Positions 22,871 through 34,768 of a DNA stretch of 64,000 nt are shown piece after piece (the stretch's first letter is position 1; the number at the start of each line of letters is the position of its first letter). Source of the stretch: Blasia pusilla (taxonomy: Eukaryota > Marchantiophyta > Marchantiopsida > Blasiales); contig CM114274.1 of the NCBI GenBank assembly GCA_050084515.1, positions 28,706,001-28,770,000 of the forward strand. Reading direction: 5' to 3'. The notes beneath the pieces are model-generated. The model was not told the origin of the DNA, made no database searches, and saw only the letters and a program-made list of their open reading frames with translations. Both the position numbers and the translations under genes were made by a program.

Positions 22871-24260
22871 TCTGAGAAGTGGGCTTCTTAATAAGTCCCT
22901 TTGTGTCCGCACTTCTTCCTCAGCTCGCGCTATAGCTTCCTCCTCAAGATCGGCGCTCGGCCATACATGACGCGACTTTTCACCCGATCCGAGCACATGC
23001 TTCCTCACGATCGTCGACAGCTTCGAGCTCCATTTCGGGGTCATTCGCCGTCATTTTCCATGTCCAAAGCTTCAATTCACTCTTCGTTTAGGCTAGATCC
23101 CCATGACGTGTAGTGGGCACCGAACTGAGGTCAGGCGATTAGGCCTAGGGTGCTCAGAGATCCGAGGTAGAAGGGGAAAGTCATACGGGTTGACGAGCTA
23201 GGAAAGAGCCCGGAAAATGTGTTGCTGGTTTCAGGCATTGCCCGCGGAGCTTGAAGTTGCTGTTTGTAGTGGTAGCCAGCTCTGTTGGAGCTTGTACAGT
23301 GCGATGCGATCGATGGATATCCATCTGGCATTCCACTGAAACGGCTGTAAGAAAGGGAAATTCCGTCCTTAAAAGAGCCATGATCCCACTGGAAACTTGA
23401 CCCTGTACCGGAGTGGGCCCCGTCACCTGTCCCATGAACACCCACAGGAATGTGAGGCACGCCATGACCGATCTACAGTGTCCACTTTTCTTCGCTAGGG
23501 TTTGTCAGGTTCTTAGTGACAGCAAGAACCCTGTGGGGACCAGGCCCAAAATGGGAGAGCACCAGCTCTTCTCGTTCAATTTACGTGTGGGTGAAACGGC
23601 TATGGTGGTTGATTCTCTACATTTTGCAGTGCGACATGGATTTCTGACATACCGAGACTAGCTAGCTGGTGTGAACGTGGGCGTTTGTCAGAGATCGAGG
23701 GAGACATTTTCAAATTCTACTCCTCGAAATCGGAGTTTTCTAGGACCTCGAAGTTCTCTGTTGAATCAAGCCAAACACTGGAAGCTAGCTATTCACTTTT
23801 ACGTTTAAAGCACCGATTGGAATGTCTGTCGCGCAGTAAACAAACCACATCGATCGATAGACATCTGGATGTACTGAAATCGCGGGATGGGATGGGATGA
23901 GGTCGAGTAAGGTGCAATGGCATTAGTTCATCCATAGATCTGCACCGGTTTTTCTTAGAGACCGACCTTCAGATTGAGAACCTCATGTGGACGTTTGTAG
24001 GGTACTGACGGGCTTCTCACAAGTACGTGATATCGACAAGCAGAGGATCGATGTATGCCAATTGAGAGCTCGGCCGCCGCATCTAATAAATCCCCCGCGA
24101 ATTTGAGCGCGTCACAAGTAGAATTTCCCTTCGCTTGGAGCTGCAGATTTCTCCCAAGAGAACGGTTCTTTCGCTCACAGATAGTCTTCAAAGACACCTC
24201 AATAATTAGCGCCGTCTAATTTCTACAAATAAGGTGCGGGAATTAAGGCCATCACCGAGA
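22871..24260. other. unassigned region upstream of the receptor kinase
   Basis: No supported gene. The first exon(s) of the receptor (signal peptide and start of the malectin-like domain) should lie here if the gene is complete. A minus-strand frame near 23181-23465 begins with a hydrophobic, signal-like stretch (MACLTFLWVFMGQVTG), but it is on the wrong strand for the receptor and continues into low-quality sequence. Confidence 0.35.
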
Positions 24261-24267
24261 TGGTCCA

Positions 24268-25001
24268 ATGGAAACGGACTTTGAAGACAACACAGGAACT
24301 AACTATAATCAGCAGGGTCCTAGTGATCATGCTCCGAATCCTCCAGCTGTGCGTGTATTTTCTGGTACCTGGACATGTCTCCGGCTATCATATCGAAGAA
24401 GGTACATTCACTTCTATACTACACTTCCAAATTTCCTAGCGTTCGCGTGGTCTAGCTGTTGATGCCAACCTCTCTGCTCGTAACTGGACGTTCATAGAAA
24501 TTTGGGAGTGATAGAGGATGTCGTTGTGGGGCTTGAATCGAAAGAGACTCGATCAGCTTTCCTCCAGATCGATGTCCGCGTCGGTGATGATGTGCGGTAA
24601 TTCAAGTGCGCGCTGGTACCTCGCGTGTAGATTCACAGAAGCCGAGTAGTCACGGGTGAATTCTCTTTCAATGGATGCCTAAGCCCCGCACCTGTCAACC
24701 GTCCCGCATCACCACCGAAGAAATCATGAAAGTCCGCAGCATATTCACAAGGTCGTCATCCGAAAAAGCTTCCTCGGTCTGGGAATCTATGGTCGATCGT
24801 TCTCTCCTACTTACGCTTAAGTCTGTCCACCCTTCAGCACTCACGCATAGTTTTCACCATCAACTGCACGAATCGATAATTAGCAGCGTCTATTTCCGGT
24901 ACTGCTCGTGAGGCGGATCTGGACGATACTTACAGAATCGAAGGGTTTGGTTGCAGGTACAATCGATTCATTCGAGTACTCTATAACTGCAGAAAACGAC
25001 G
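24268..25001 (+). other. malectin-like domain exons of the receptor
   Basis: The exon 24268-24401 reads METDFEDNTGTNYNQQG and PPAVRVFSGTWTCLRLSYR. The pattern VRVF...TCLRL matches the LR-FP...NCY-L signature of malectin-like ectodomains. Exon 24498-24596 continues in phase with NLGVIEDVVVGLES and AFLQIDVRVGDDV. Exon 24936-25001 gives SKGLVAGTIDSFEYSITAEND, ending in phase 1 as the next exon requires. The phases demand one more exon between 24597 and 24935. The domain is shorter than a full tandem malectin pair, so upstream exons are missing or diverged. Confidence 0.5.
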
Positions 25002-28000
25002 GTGAGTGGATAATCTGATCATTGAACTAGAGCTCTGCTTCATTTCGTTTCTGAGAATTCCTCGTAAAACGCAGTATGTGATTGTACATCTATTGGTGAA
25101 ATCATAGCACTATATACGCATAAGCGTATATCTTGAGCACTCACCAGTTTGCATTATGTGTATCGTTGTATTTTCACAGCGGAAGCCTTGCATGATCTTC
25201 AAAACGTCTTTGGATTAAGGGACGGGCCGGGTGATCCGTGTTTTCCATTACCGTGGAGCTGGCTGGTTTGTGATGTGCGCTCTTCGAAAGTGATAAAGAT
25301 GTAGGCCTTGAAACCTACCCCTTCTCTTCTTCGTAGATGTTCACATAGCTCCAATTTGATCGTTGGATTGATCCCATTCATACGCGGAATCATATGCACG
25401 CATTGCGATTTGTAAATTCAACTTCAGCTTTCTGTGATCTGTATGCCGTCCAAGCCTCATGAGCATTGACATGGTATTCACGACAGATATTTATCGAACA
25501 GGAGTCTCTCGTCTCCGATTCCCCCAAGTTTTGGACAACTGGACCGATTGGAGGAGTTGTAAGCACCAGACTTCTTTGCCCGTCGATGCCTCTCTTTCCA
25601 GTGCACATTCGGTTTAGGTCGATGAGAAAACTGCTTCTAATTGAACGGATGAATGATTACCAATGCGTAACCTTCGGTTCTAGATCTCCATGGCGAAATC
25701 TACAACCCAACTCATTTCCAACGGTATACCTTGCACATGTGGATCAGCGGTAGCATCGAATGAGCTTAGATTAGGCACTTGTTTCCAATCCTGTCAGTGA
25801 CTGCGATGCTAATGTGAGAAAGGACTGCTTTTCGATGTAGGTGGCTCGACAACAACAAGCTCACAGGGCATATCCCAGAATACCTAGGCCATATGAAGCA
25901 GCTCCGAGTTCTGTAAGTGTGCGTCCACTTTGGTCGATCTCCTCTCGAGACTGACTGAATCATGAACGTTTATTTAGTTTATGGGACTGGACTGTGGCGT
26001 GCTAGCCTACATAGGTCACCGCGAGCGATTGTGTTTCCAGGTATGGAGAAGACATAGCGGATTCCAGTCACCGACATCTTGATCACCTTGAGTTTGATAG
26101 ACGAAATACCATTCATGACAGGCCTTCACCCTAAACTTTTTTTCGTGCCTATCCCTAATTTAAGGAACCCGTCTCATGATCTACATTGTCTGCTGGGTAC
26201 TTAGGAGCCAGGAACTTTCAACATTACCAATGCGAGGACACGTTGAACGATCCTTTACTAGCTTATTCGATTCAATGCGGACAGTATGCATAGAATTAGG
26301 AACGTTAAGAATCACTCGAAGATTTCGTTTCTCAATCCGGTTGCAACTGTACGTGCAGGCATTTGGAAAACAACTCGCTAACTGGACCACTTCCGAGGAA
26401 TCTCGGTATAATTCCGGTCAATCTCCAAGTGTTGTAAGTAAAATTCGAAGTTTTTGCCCAGATGCTAATTAGAAGCTAGCAGTATTCGCTAACCTTCGAC
26501 GATTCGATGATATTCTGTCGCTCGGCTCGTCCATGGCATTGGAAATCGGCATCTTCGCGCGATGTGCTGTAGATCTAGAAATCGGAAATCGTTCCGAAGG
26601 AACGGAGAAAAAAAATCAATACGTACAAGTCGTGATGTCCCGGAAACGAGGCAGAATCTTGCGATGAATGGAACGTTCACATGATATCTGGACAGCTCGG
26701 GATGGAGAATTCTCACTCTGAAAGGCTTGCCATGCGCAGAACTTTGCCTTGCAGCACTACTGAGACTTCGTAGTTTTGTTGAAGGGCTGTGGACGACAAT
26801 GATATTCACGGAACGGTGCTTCAGTCGACACACGACAGAGCTGGATTACTCTTCACGTAAGAGTTCTCGATAGCGAGGGGATGCTCCACAATGTCATATG
26901 CATAACCCATAACCGATCACAATCTCATGCATTTTCTCGCTCACGAATTCACGCTCTGCGAGCATTACTGACTTAGAGACAGAAATCCACGCATCGACTA
27001 CATTACACGCGCAAACTTCTGTGATAACTCTATCCACAACTACGTCTGGAAAACGGGCAGATTTGCAGGCAATTCGGGCTTAAGCCTGGAAGGAGCGGGG
27101 AGTTGCAGCGCGGCATCAGACTCTCAAATACTACAGATCGCGTATGGAAGCAGCGCTCTGGTCATTATCGCTACTGTGGCCGGTGTCGGTGGCGCCACCG
27201 TCATCATCATAGCACTGGCGATAATACTCGTCATATGTTGCTGGTGCCCCGGGTGCTATCTCTACAACGCGAACCTCAGTAGTCTGCAACCTGTTCGGCG
27301 GGAAGCTCCCACGCCGGCTCTTGTGAGGCTTCCGTCCGCTTTGGAGGAAGGGGCTTACGCGAACAAACTGGAAACGGACTTTTGGGAAGCGGGTTCGTCA
27401 CCTGAGCATTCTTGACTTGCCTTGCCTTGCCTTGCCTTGGATTGGATTGCGAATATAAAATTGTTGCGGTTGATGGGGTCGATTTCGTTTGAATCGGCTT
27501 CCAGATGCTTGTCCAAGCTCCTAGCTAGAGCTCATCGCGTCTACAATCTGCAGTATCACCGAGGCGTGAGTGATGGTAGCGCGAACTGTCCGATCGATCT
27601 CACCAGTTCATCGCGGTAGTTCCGATTCCGAGGGAGTTGAGACCTGCCGCATGTGAGCTGCATGCATATCCGTGCAGAAATCTGTCACGAATTGCTGAAA
27701 TGTCGAAGTGCATGCTTTAGACCTAATCCAGCCATCTCAGGTCTACCGAGATCCAGAGCTGTAGATCTCACGAAAGCCCGCCAAGGAGTGGGCTCATCAC
27801 CATCTCGAAGAAATCCTGGTCCCATCGAATGCCGCTAGCTTCCCACTCCGTGGCCACCAGCTAGAATTTTCGGCCGACATGGCTTCGAATGGTAACGAAC
27901 ATCTTCTTGCTCTTGCACAGGTCTGAATCTCATGCCTCGGACACTCACTCTGATAGCTTCGCAGAGGAGGTCAATCGCAAGCAGGCGCTCATCGGGAAGC

Positions 28001-31000
28001 CTGAGCGAACCACCCCTCCCGCTGAGTACGCTACCCATAGCGCGCGAGTACGGAAACGATATACAGCAAGCTGAGGAGTTTTCACTCGGAGACATTCAAG
28101 CTTTGACGAGGAGCTACCAGACACAAATCGGCGAGGGACCGTCTGGTCGAGTGTTCCATGGAGTGCTCCCCGATGGACAGGAAGTTGCTGTGAAAGTGAA
28201 CGACGATCTATCTCTACACGTCGATAATTCGCATGTGAAGAAGGTATGCAGTTAAATTAGGGACTTCTAGTGTCGAACTGTGAGGTTCATCGGTCTTGTT
28301 AAACGCAGAGGGAACATGCAAGGTCAGTCGAGCGTGCTGGATCAGGTTGCAGGAGTCGTAGCAAGAGTAATCTTGGGCCGGCGCATATGGGAGGTATCTA
28401 ATGCCTGCGATCTCACGAAACCCAACCGAATTCTTGACAGGAATCGGTTTTAATTCGCAGGATCGACAGAAACGTTTGAAAGAAGCTGTGCATCGACTTT
28501 TCAGTGCATCGTTTGTTTGCAAAGAACATGAAAATGAAAACACAATCTGTAGGTGGAGTCAGAAAGTTTGGAGTAGTCATTAGTACATTTTCTTTTGGGC
28601 TTCCCCTGAGAACAGGAGAGTTCAATCGGGAATTGTTGCGCTGGAACTGTTAGACATATGGCCACCATCAAATAAATCTATGATTGTGTGATCGACGAGA
28701 TGGGTGGAGTAACATCGATCAATTCAGAAACATCAATCAACAGTTGGTCTTGCGATTTTGCAGATCATTATGTTCTCCAAGATCGAACACAGACATCTGC
28801 TGCCACTTCTTGGGTATTGCGATACATCTTATTCACGGTTCTTGATCTACGAATTCGCCCCCGAGGGAACGTTCCGCGAGAGATTACGAGGTGAGTGTGG
28901 AGCCACTTTCGGCAGTCCTGCACTTGTGCTTCTCATGCCCCAGTGTTCAGGACTTCATGCGCTCTACGACTTCAGCGAATTTCGAATTCACTGAAGAATT
29001 CGTATATCAACAATCGCATTCACATGCTCCTAACAGAGCACTGTATCCGGAATCCAATCATTCTCTCTGATCGACATAACTGTCCCAAGACTTCTTAAAA
29101 CAAAATGTGATCGAATTGCACTGTTATGCATGCTCAAGTTTCCGTGGCTTCGGCTGATCACCAAGCATTTGGGACTGTGTTATGTTTCATATAGGACACA
29201 AAGCGGGGAAGGATCCCATCAGTTGGAGAATTCGACTCAACATTCTATTTGGTGTAGCGGAAGGTACGCGATTTCGTCCATTTCTGGTGCATGTAATGGT
29301 TTTAGCAATGACCGCAGGAGCTCATTGAGAGTGAGGAGCTCTTGAATCCGTGCCTGCAGAGCTCGCATACGAAGCTTCGACCACGCGCGCAGTGAGGTTG
29401 GCTAGGGAGCCAGGGAAGGAAGATTCGGAGATCGTAAGCATGGAGTGCGATACGCACGAATATAGCTTGGAGTGGTATAACTCTCGCTCTTCATCATACA
29501 TTTGTGGATCCGTTGATGATTCCAGTGATCGATCGCTGCAGGATTGGAGCGACTGCACTTCAATGATCCACCGATCGCGCATGGTAACTTGAAAAGTAGC
29601 AACATCTACTTGGACGAGAATCTCGTGGCCAAGTTGGGAGACTTCGGAATCTTCGCGCCTTATAACATCACACCGGGCTACATCGATCCTGAGTACGTAC
29701 GAACTCGCAGACAATTGCCAGAGCTGGAAACTCGAATGCAGACGGACGAGTGCTAGTACCTGGATCGATTTGAGACTTCTGCTGTGGATGCTTAGAAAAC
29801 TCTTATATGCTGAGGAGAGCCTATAGGAAAATGGAAATCCATTGGATTGATTCGTCGGCGAGGATTCAGAAATCGTCATAGCGAGGGTAGTAGAGCAGAT
29901 CATTCGATTGTGATGCTGATGGAAACGAATCGATGAGGTTCAATACTTTCTCTTGCTGTGTGCGCAGAGTCAAGAGCAACTCGAAGAAGTCGAGTAGGAA
30001 GAGCGACATATATTGTTTTGGGATGGTTCTGTTGGAAGCCATCAGTGGAACAGCACCGGAAGCGATGACAACTTTGGCAGACGGCAGCCAGAGGAATTTG
30101 GTGAACTCCGTGAGTATCTTTCCAAGCTCATTCGCATTCGTTACCATCGCTCGTTTAATCAGGGGATCTTGGAGAAATGTGACGCAATTTCATCCCAAGC
30201 CCTGGGAGATGGACGTGATCATATTTTATCTGTGGTTTGATATCCAGCTTGCTATGCATATGCTGTAGTTGTCTGTCAATCTCTGTCATTCTTGGATCCT
30301 TCCTGATGTTTACACCGTTGTCCAGATTCTCATCAATGAGATGTCATTCTGTAGGTTCTCTCATCAATGGGATCTCATTGATAAGAATACACAGAAAGGC
30401 ATCCTGGAAGGAGAAGCCATTCTATGAATTCTCATCAATGAAATGCCATTCTGTAGATCCTCATAAAGATGAGGAATGAGATGACCCTGCATCCATTTTC
30501 AAATTCTCATGGATGAGATGAGCATGCGCCATTGGTCAGGTTCTCATCCACGAGTTAAGCTTGCACTTTTGTCCAGAGTCTCGTCAATAAGATGAGCTTG
30601 CATTCTGCAAGTCGATCATCCTCACTCCCACCACAATCTATCTCCATGGAGCTTCGGATCCTTGAAAGTACACACTTATGAATGCGTGTCCCTGAAGTCT
30701 GACCGGGTGGGTTTTCATTGGAAAAGCTGGAGTCGATGTTCTACAAAGTGTTTCAGATTCAGGAAGGTCGATTAATGCACACATCCTGTCGAATTTTGAT
30801 TCGTCTTGGGATGTTGAAGATCAATGTTTTCCGTCATACACGTATGCGTTCGATGGTCAGATGAGCTGACATCGTCGTGATCTACACTGAGAAATGTTTG
30901 TTGTGGGAATGATATGTCAGTTCCGGATAATGCTGAAAACTGGCAACATCGAGGCAATGATCGATCCATGCCTGCGGGCACCGGATGATGACAATCTGGA

Positions 31001-31190
31001 CGCACTTATAATGGAATCCATTTGGAAAGTGTTTTGTCTCTCTTTCAACTGTCTAGAGCACCGAGGGGAAAACAGACCTTCGATCCGCCAAGTGGTCAAA
31101 GACCTGCACAAGGCCCTCAATGCGCTTGTGATGGTCCAACGTCCACCACCCATGGTAAGATCTGGCTGGGCTGACATATCGATTGATTGA
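24268..31190 (+). CDS. LRR-I type receptor-like pseudokinase (malectin-like/LRR), spliced, 5' incomplete
   Basis: This is a membrane receptor of the plant LRR-I group (Arabidopsis At1g67720-like). I could chain these exons with matching phases: 24268-24401, 24498-24596, then an unresolved exon (candidate start 24639), 24936-25001, 25180-25300, 25487-25558, 25841-25912, 26359-26433, 26977-27392, 27921-28243, 28764-28890, 29195-29263, 29542-29692, 29968-30109 and 30921-31190. All listed introns are GT..AG. Domain order is partial malectin-like region, GDPC motif, three LRRs, one TM helix and kinase domain. The kinase keeps the ATP Lys and DFG, but has HGN instead of HRD and no alpha-C Glu, so it is probably a pseudokinase that signals through partners. 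The signal peptide exon was not found. The last exon may end at 31152 if a GTAAGA donor there is used. Confidence 0.8.
25180..26433 (+). other. GDPC motif and three LRR exons of the receptor
   Basis: Exon 25180-25300 reads ALHDLQNVFGL, GDPCFPLPWSW and KVIKI, the cap that precedes LRRs in LRR-I receptors. Then come two exons of exactly 72 nt, 25487-25558 (LSNRSLSSPIPPSFGQLDRL) and 25841-25912 (WLDNNKLTGHIPEYLGHM), and one of 75 nt, 26359-26433 (HLENNSLTGPLPRNLG). All are in phase 2, which is the classic one-repeat-per-exon layout. The third repeat has a 3-nt insertion (IIPV). Introns here are 186-446 bp. Confidence 0.9.
26977..27392 (+). other. last LRR, transmembrane helix and juxtamembrane exon of the receptor
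   Basis: The exon opens with DRNPRIDYITRANFCDNSIH and FAGNSGLSLEG, the usual LRR-capping FSGNPGL text. It passes SALVIIATVAGVGGATVIII then ALAIILVICCWCPGC, a single helix of about 30 hydrophobic residues, and ends in a basic then acidic juxtamembrane segment. Cys residues after the helix could be palmitoylated. The donor is G|GTTCGT at 27393, phase 1, matching the acceptor before 27921. Confidence 0.85.
27411..27440. repeat. CCTTG microsatellite
   Basis: Four to five copies of TTGCC/CCTTG (CTTGCCTTGCCTTGCCTTGG) in the receptor intron after the TM exon. Confidence 0.9.
27921..31190 (+). other. kinase-domain exons of the receptor, catalytically impaired
   Basis: Visible motifs are as follows. 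The Gly loop is IGEGPSGRVFHG. The ATP Lys is in EVAVKV. The alpha-C region, VKKIIMFSKIEHRHLLPLLG, has Lys where the Glu of EVALLSRI should be. The hinge is FLIYEFAPEGTF. The catalytic loop is PIAHGNLKSSNIYLD, with HGN for HRD. The metal site LGDFG is kept. The activation segment is short (about 15 residues from DFG to DPE). SDIYCFGMVLLEAISG and ENRPSIRQVVKDL close the C-lobe. The changes are in intact, spliced exons, so the protein appears to be maintained as a pseudokinase. The C-terminus after the kinase is short. Confidence 0.85.
30305..30615. repeat. interspersed repeat array inside a receptor intron
   Basis: About seven imperfect copies of TTCTCATCAATGAGATG, often followed by CATTCTGTAG, lie in the last intron (30110-30920). 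Unit spacing is irregular, 35-70 bp. Confidence 0.75.
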
Positions 31191-31894
31191 CCAAAGTTTG
31201 AGCACTACTAGCCATTCGAATCCGAGCCTACCACACATGTAAACATGTACAGATATATAAGCATATACCACATATATAGATCCAGATGAAAACGTGTTCA
31301 GATGAGTGCAGTCTGGATCCAGTCCCTTCTTACTTACAGTCACGGATCGACCGAAATCGAAGCAAACAATATAGATGTTGCTAAGTTTTAGGTTCTTGAG
31401 AGATACTGAGGCAGTCGACGAATCTTGGGGCCTGCAGAACTTGTACGTCGCTGCTCGAAACGAGTACAAGATGTAGATGTGAAAAGAGTACTTCTTACAA
31501 TTCTTGAATCTCCAGTCCAAGCTATGTTCTAGATTTTGTTGTGAGAGAGCCTCGTAGTGGCACGATTCGTGATCGACCATGTACTATAATATCTATACAT
31601 AAGCGCAGGGACTAAAGTTGTCAAGATAGTGAAGTCTAGAGAGCGTCATTTACAATGAATCGATAAAAATATGGAGCGTGTGCAGTTGAGCATCTCTTAG
31701 ACTAATTATGTTTCTGAACTTTCAGGCAATCAGTTTCCGATAGTCTGTACATTACTACACATGACATAAAATAAACTCGAATAGATTCTAATCGCCTCGG
31801 AATTCCAAGCCTCCGAGTTTAATGTAATACGCAGAGTTCGTCGGTGACAAAAGCTTTTAGCCTTTCCCGTCGACGCAAACGTTTCGAAACTGAT

Positions 31895-31923
31895 TCGTAT
31901 ATTGTCAGCCTGACAATATACGA
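31895..31923. repeat. perfect 29-bp palindrome
   Basis: Arms TCGTATATTGTCAG and CTGACAATATACGA around a single central base. It could form a tight hairpin or be a dyad protein site. It lies about 700 bp downstream of the receptor stop. Confidence 0.9.
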
Positions 31924-32861
31924 CAAGTGTTGTAAAGAGGTCGATTTAATACGTTCCTGGTGAAACAGTGAGACGGGATTTTGTGCCAGTGGTTGATAGA
32001 TCTTGAGTATCTGCCAGTGGAGATCAGTGGGACATTCTGAGTTTTTTTTTTTGGTGCACGTCTCTTACTTCGCATGCTTCACCTCCCGTTGGATTTCGAA
32101 AGTAGGAGAGTTTGATTCTCGTAGCGTAAGCCTGGGACTAAAGTGATCAGCTTGACTTGTTTTTGGATGTAGACGGATTCTCCCTTCCTTCCGGTGGGCC
32201 GTGTTCGATAGATGATTTCATAGATTTTTCCATGGTCGAATGCTCCGCTCTTAGGCTTTTTACTTCCCATCTCTTTCTTACAAGTGTAGCCCGATTATCT
32301 ATGTGACAAAGGTCAGAAAGTGGAAGACATTTATCGCTCTAACCGGCTACTTTTATCTTCGACTTAGCCTTCTGCAGCGAGTTCATCTATCGATCTTAGA
32401 CTGGTATCATAAATCTGGATCTTGTTGGTACGAGCATAAGTTTCCACCGGTGAAATCGATGGCGCTGTAAACAATAATACCTTGCTCCTGGTCATCGACC
32501 AACCCCAACTCGGTCGATCCCACAACGCAAGCGGGTGCTGAGCTACTTTTCTTTAGGGTTTTCTATTGGGAATGTATGGGAGAGACTTCTAGATGAGAAT
32601 CTACTCACTCATGTCTAGATCAGAATCCACCCATTGGAATGCTCGATTCATATAATTCTTCATTATGGCACAAATAGAGCTTCAGTCGGGAATTGATCTA
32701 TGGAGGGGTCCCTAGTCCACAAACGTTTGGAGGGGTTCGATCGATCGTGCATTCTGACATACCAAAGTCTCAGCCAAGATTGAGAACATGAACTGATTGA
32801 GAGAAGCAGCCATGGGAAAGTTGAAGACAAGAGTGTCTGACGCCCATACATAACTTGAGAC

Positions 32862-32873
32862 GCTCTAATACCA
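32862..32873 (-). promoter_or_regulatory. possible tRNA-Met primer binding site of an LTR element remnant
   Basis: The minus strand reads TGGTATTAGAGC, one base from the plant copia primer site TGGTATCAGAGC. It directly follows about 85 bp that begin TGTAACAGTCTCGGACATTAG, like an LTR start. No second terminal repeat was found. Confidence 0.3.
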
Positions 32874-33780
32874 ATCGATTTAGAGTGGAGCTCGAGATTG
32901 CCAAACTCGGACTCGACTCTTCTCTGGATCTTCTCTAATGTCCGAGACTGTTACACTACGCTGATGAATCCCACAGAATCCAGAAATCTATGGATTGAAG
33001 AATTCTGATCGAGCCGTCGAAGTTAGGCGGTAGATATCCATTGGTACGTCCGAATGCAAGATCTGGACCAGTTCCATCACTCGGTGGAGCCGTTTTGAAC
33101 GAATACGACCGACATAAGTAAGTGAAGTCGATACGTAAATATATGTAAACTTACAACGTATTTTACGTTACCTCATTACCTGCCTCTCTTCCGATCGATC
33201 GACGGCGTTGCTGACAAGTTTCCCTCCGATTCTCGAGTTCATGCCACTCAGTTCTACCTGTGGATTCTGCGATCCCTTTCCAAAAAATCCTATATCCCCA
33301 TCTCATCATCGCGAATGAGCCCCAGATGTTTGTTCGTTTCGGTCGGAATTCCCCAAGACACTTCTGCTTAGAAGTGTAGCTATGGCGGTCGGAGCTTCGG
33401 CTGATTATGCACGGTTTCCAGATGAATAGAAGGACATGTAGAACTTATCTCATGGCTGACTTAAACTGCATCTGAACAAAACGAGGCGTTTCTCCTTTCA
33501 GGATTGACCTAACTAGTTTCATCCATATCTGCTGAGCCACGGATCGAAATGGGTTCCCGGCTCTACTCCACGGCTGGCCATCGTGGTATGGTACCGATCA
33601 ATTAAAACTTTGTGGGTCCGGGAAGGATGTGAGAATCTACGGAACTCTTGGTGGCTCCCTATCAGCGGCCAGTAATGGGATGGATTGATCGCACTAACTC
33701 TTCCCTCCCCGAGATTTCTTGGATGCTATGGACGAGAGTTGACACGAACCGAGCTAGAGGAAATATGTATCGGTTCGGGC

Positions 33781-34768
33781 CTAGTCCGATGAAAGCGTGG
33801 TCATCCCTACCATAGGAGACCCAGTTGTGATTGTTGTCTGGATCGCGAGTGATCGGTTCGGGCGAATCGCTATCTTATGTCCGATTGAGCAACTGTCAAT
33901 GTGTGTGGCTCGACTAACCTTCCCAGGGGGATAGGGATCGATTGAAATCGATTGTTCGACTTTCAAATGAGCCAAGCTAGCCCGATGGATCGAGATCTGC
34001 ATAGCCGAACTGTTTTCAGATCGAATGGTTCGAGTGGGAAGACGGGATTCGCTATATAAATACCTTACGAAGCTGTAGGTGTTTAGATCTCCTCCCACAT
34101 TTTTTTCTATCCGCTGAAAGCGTGGTCATCCCTACCATCGAAGGCCCGGTTGTTATTGTCCCGATCGGGGGTTTCCCTTCGTTCGGGTCTGCTAACGACC
34201 ACGAAATCATGCCCGATTGAGCAACTTTCATTTGTGTTCGTCGCTCGAACTAACCCTCCCACCGGGATCGATCGAGATCGATGTTCGACCTTCACTTCAC
34301 CTAGGCCCAGCTAGCTACACCCCGATGGATCTAGATCCCCGTATCCGAATTCTTACCGGATCGAAGCAAAACGGGATTATCGACGTCTTAAGCAAGCTCT
34401 GGAATGTTCAGATTTTTTCCCAAGCTTATCTATCTATCCGATGAGAGCGTGGTCATCCTTACCATCAAAGACCTAGTTCGATAGTCTCGACGGCGGGTTT
34501 CCGTTATTCTGGCTGGCTCGCTACCACGAGCTCATGTCCCAAGTGAAGCACTTTCGTTTGCGTCCGTCCCTCGAACTAACCCTCCCAGCGGCATCGGGAT
34601 CGATCGCCATCCCACTTTCAGAGTACCTACCCGACAGATCTCCGATCGGTTTCCAGATCGACTTGCCCGAATCGCACCCACCCAGATCGACGCCCAGCTA
34701 GCCAGCTGAGTGAGAAACAAGCTCCAGAAGATCAGATTTCCTGCTCCCGAGCTCATCTACCCATCTAC
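33781..34768. repeat. three tandem copies (about 330 bp) of the orphan gene's 3' end
   Basis: The text CCGATGAAAGCGTGGTCATC, followed by a C(T)TACCAT block, recurs near 33786, 34112, 34438 and, inside the orphan gene, 34769. Later landmarks recur in step: GATTGAGCAACTTTCA, AACTAACCCTCCCA, and GATCGATCGAGATCGAT-like text. On the minus strand each copy encodes a version of the gene's last codons (FDGRDDHAF then S/I/L-G-stop in the better copies), followed by its downstream flank. Copies have diverged by roughly 25-35 percent by eye, so the duplication is old. Confidence 0.85.

Larger units (their letters stand above)
31200..33780. other. intergenic region, no gene seen
   Basis: Between the receptor and the tandem-repeat array. 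It contains a perfect palindrome (31895-31923) and a retroelement primer-site-like motif (32862-32873). The frames are short, and none shows a domain. Confidence 0.5.
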
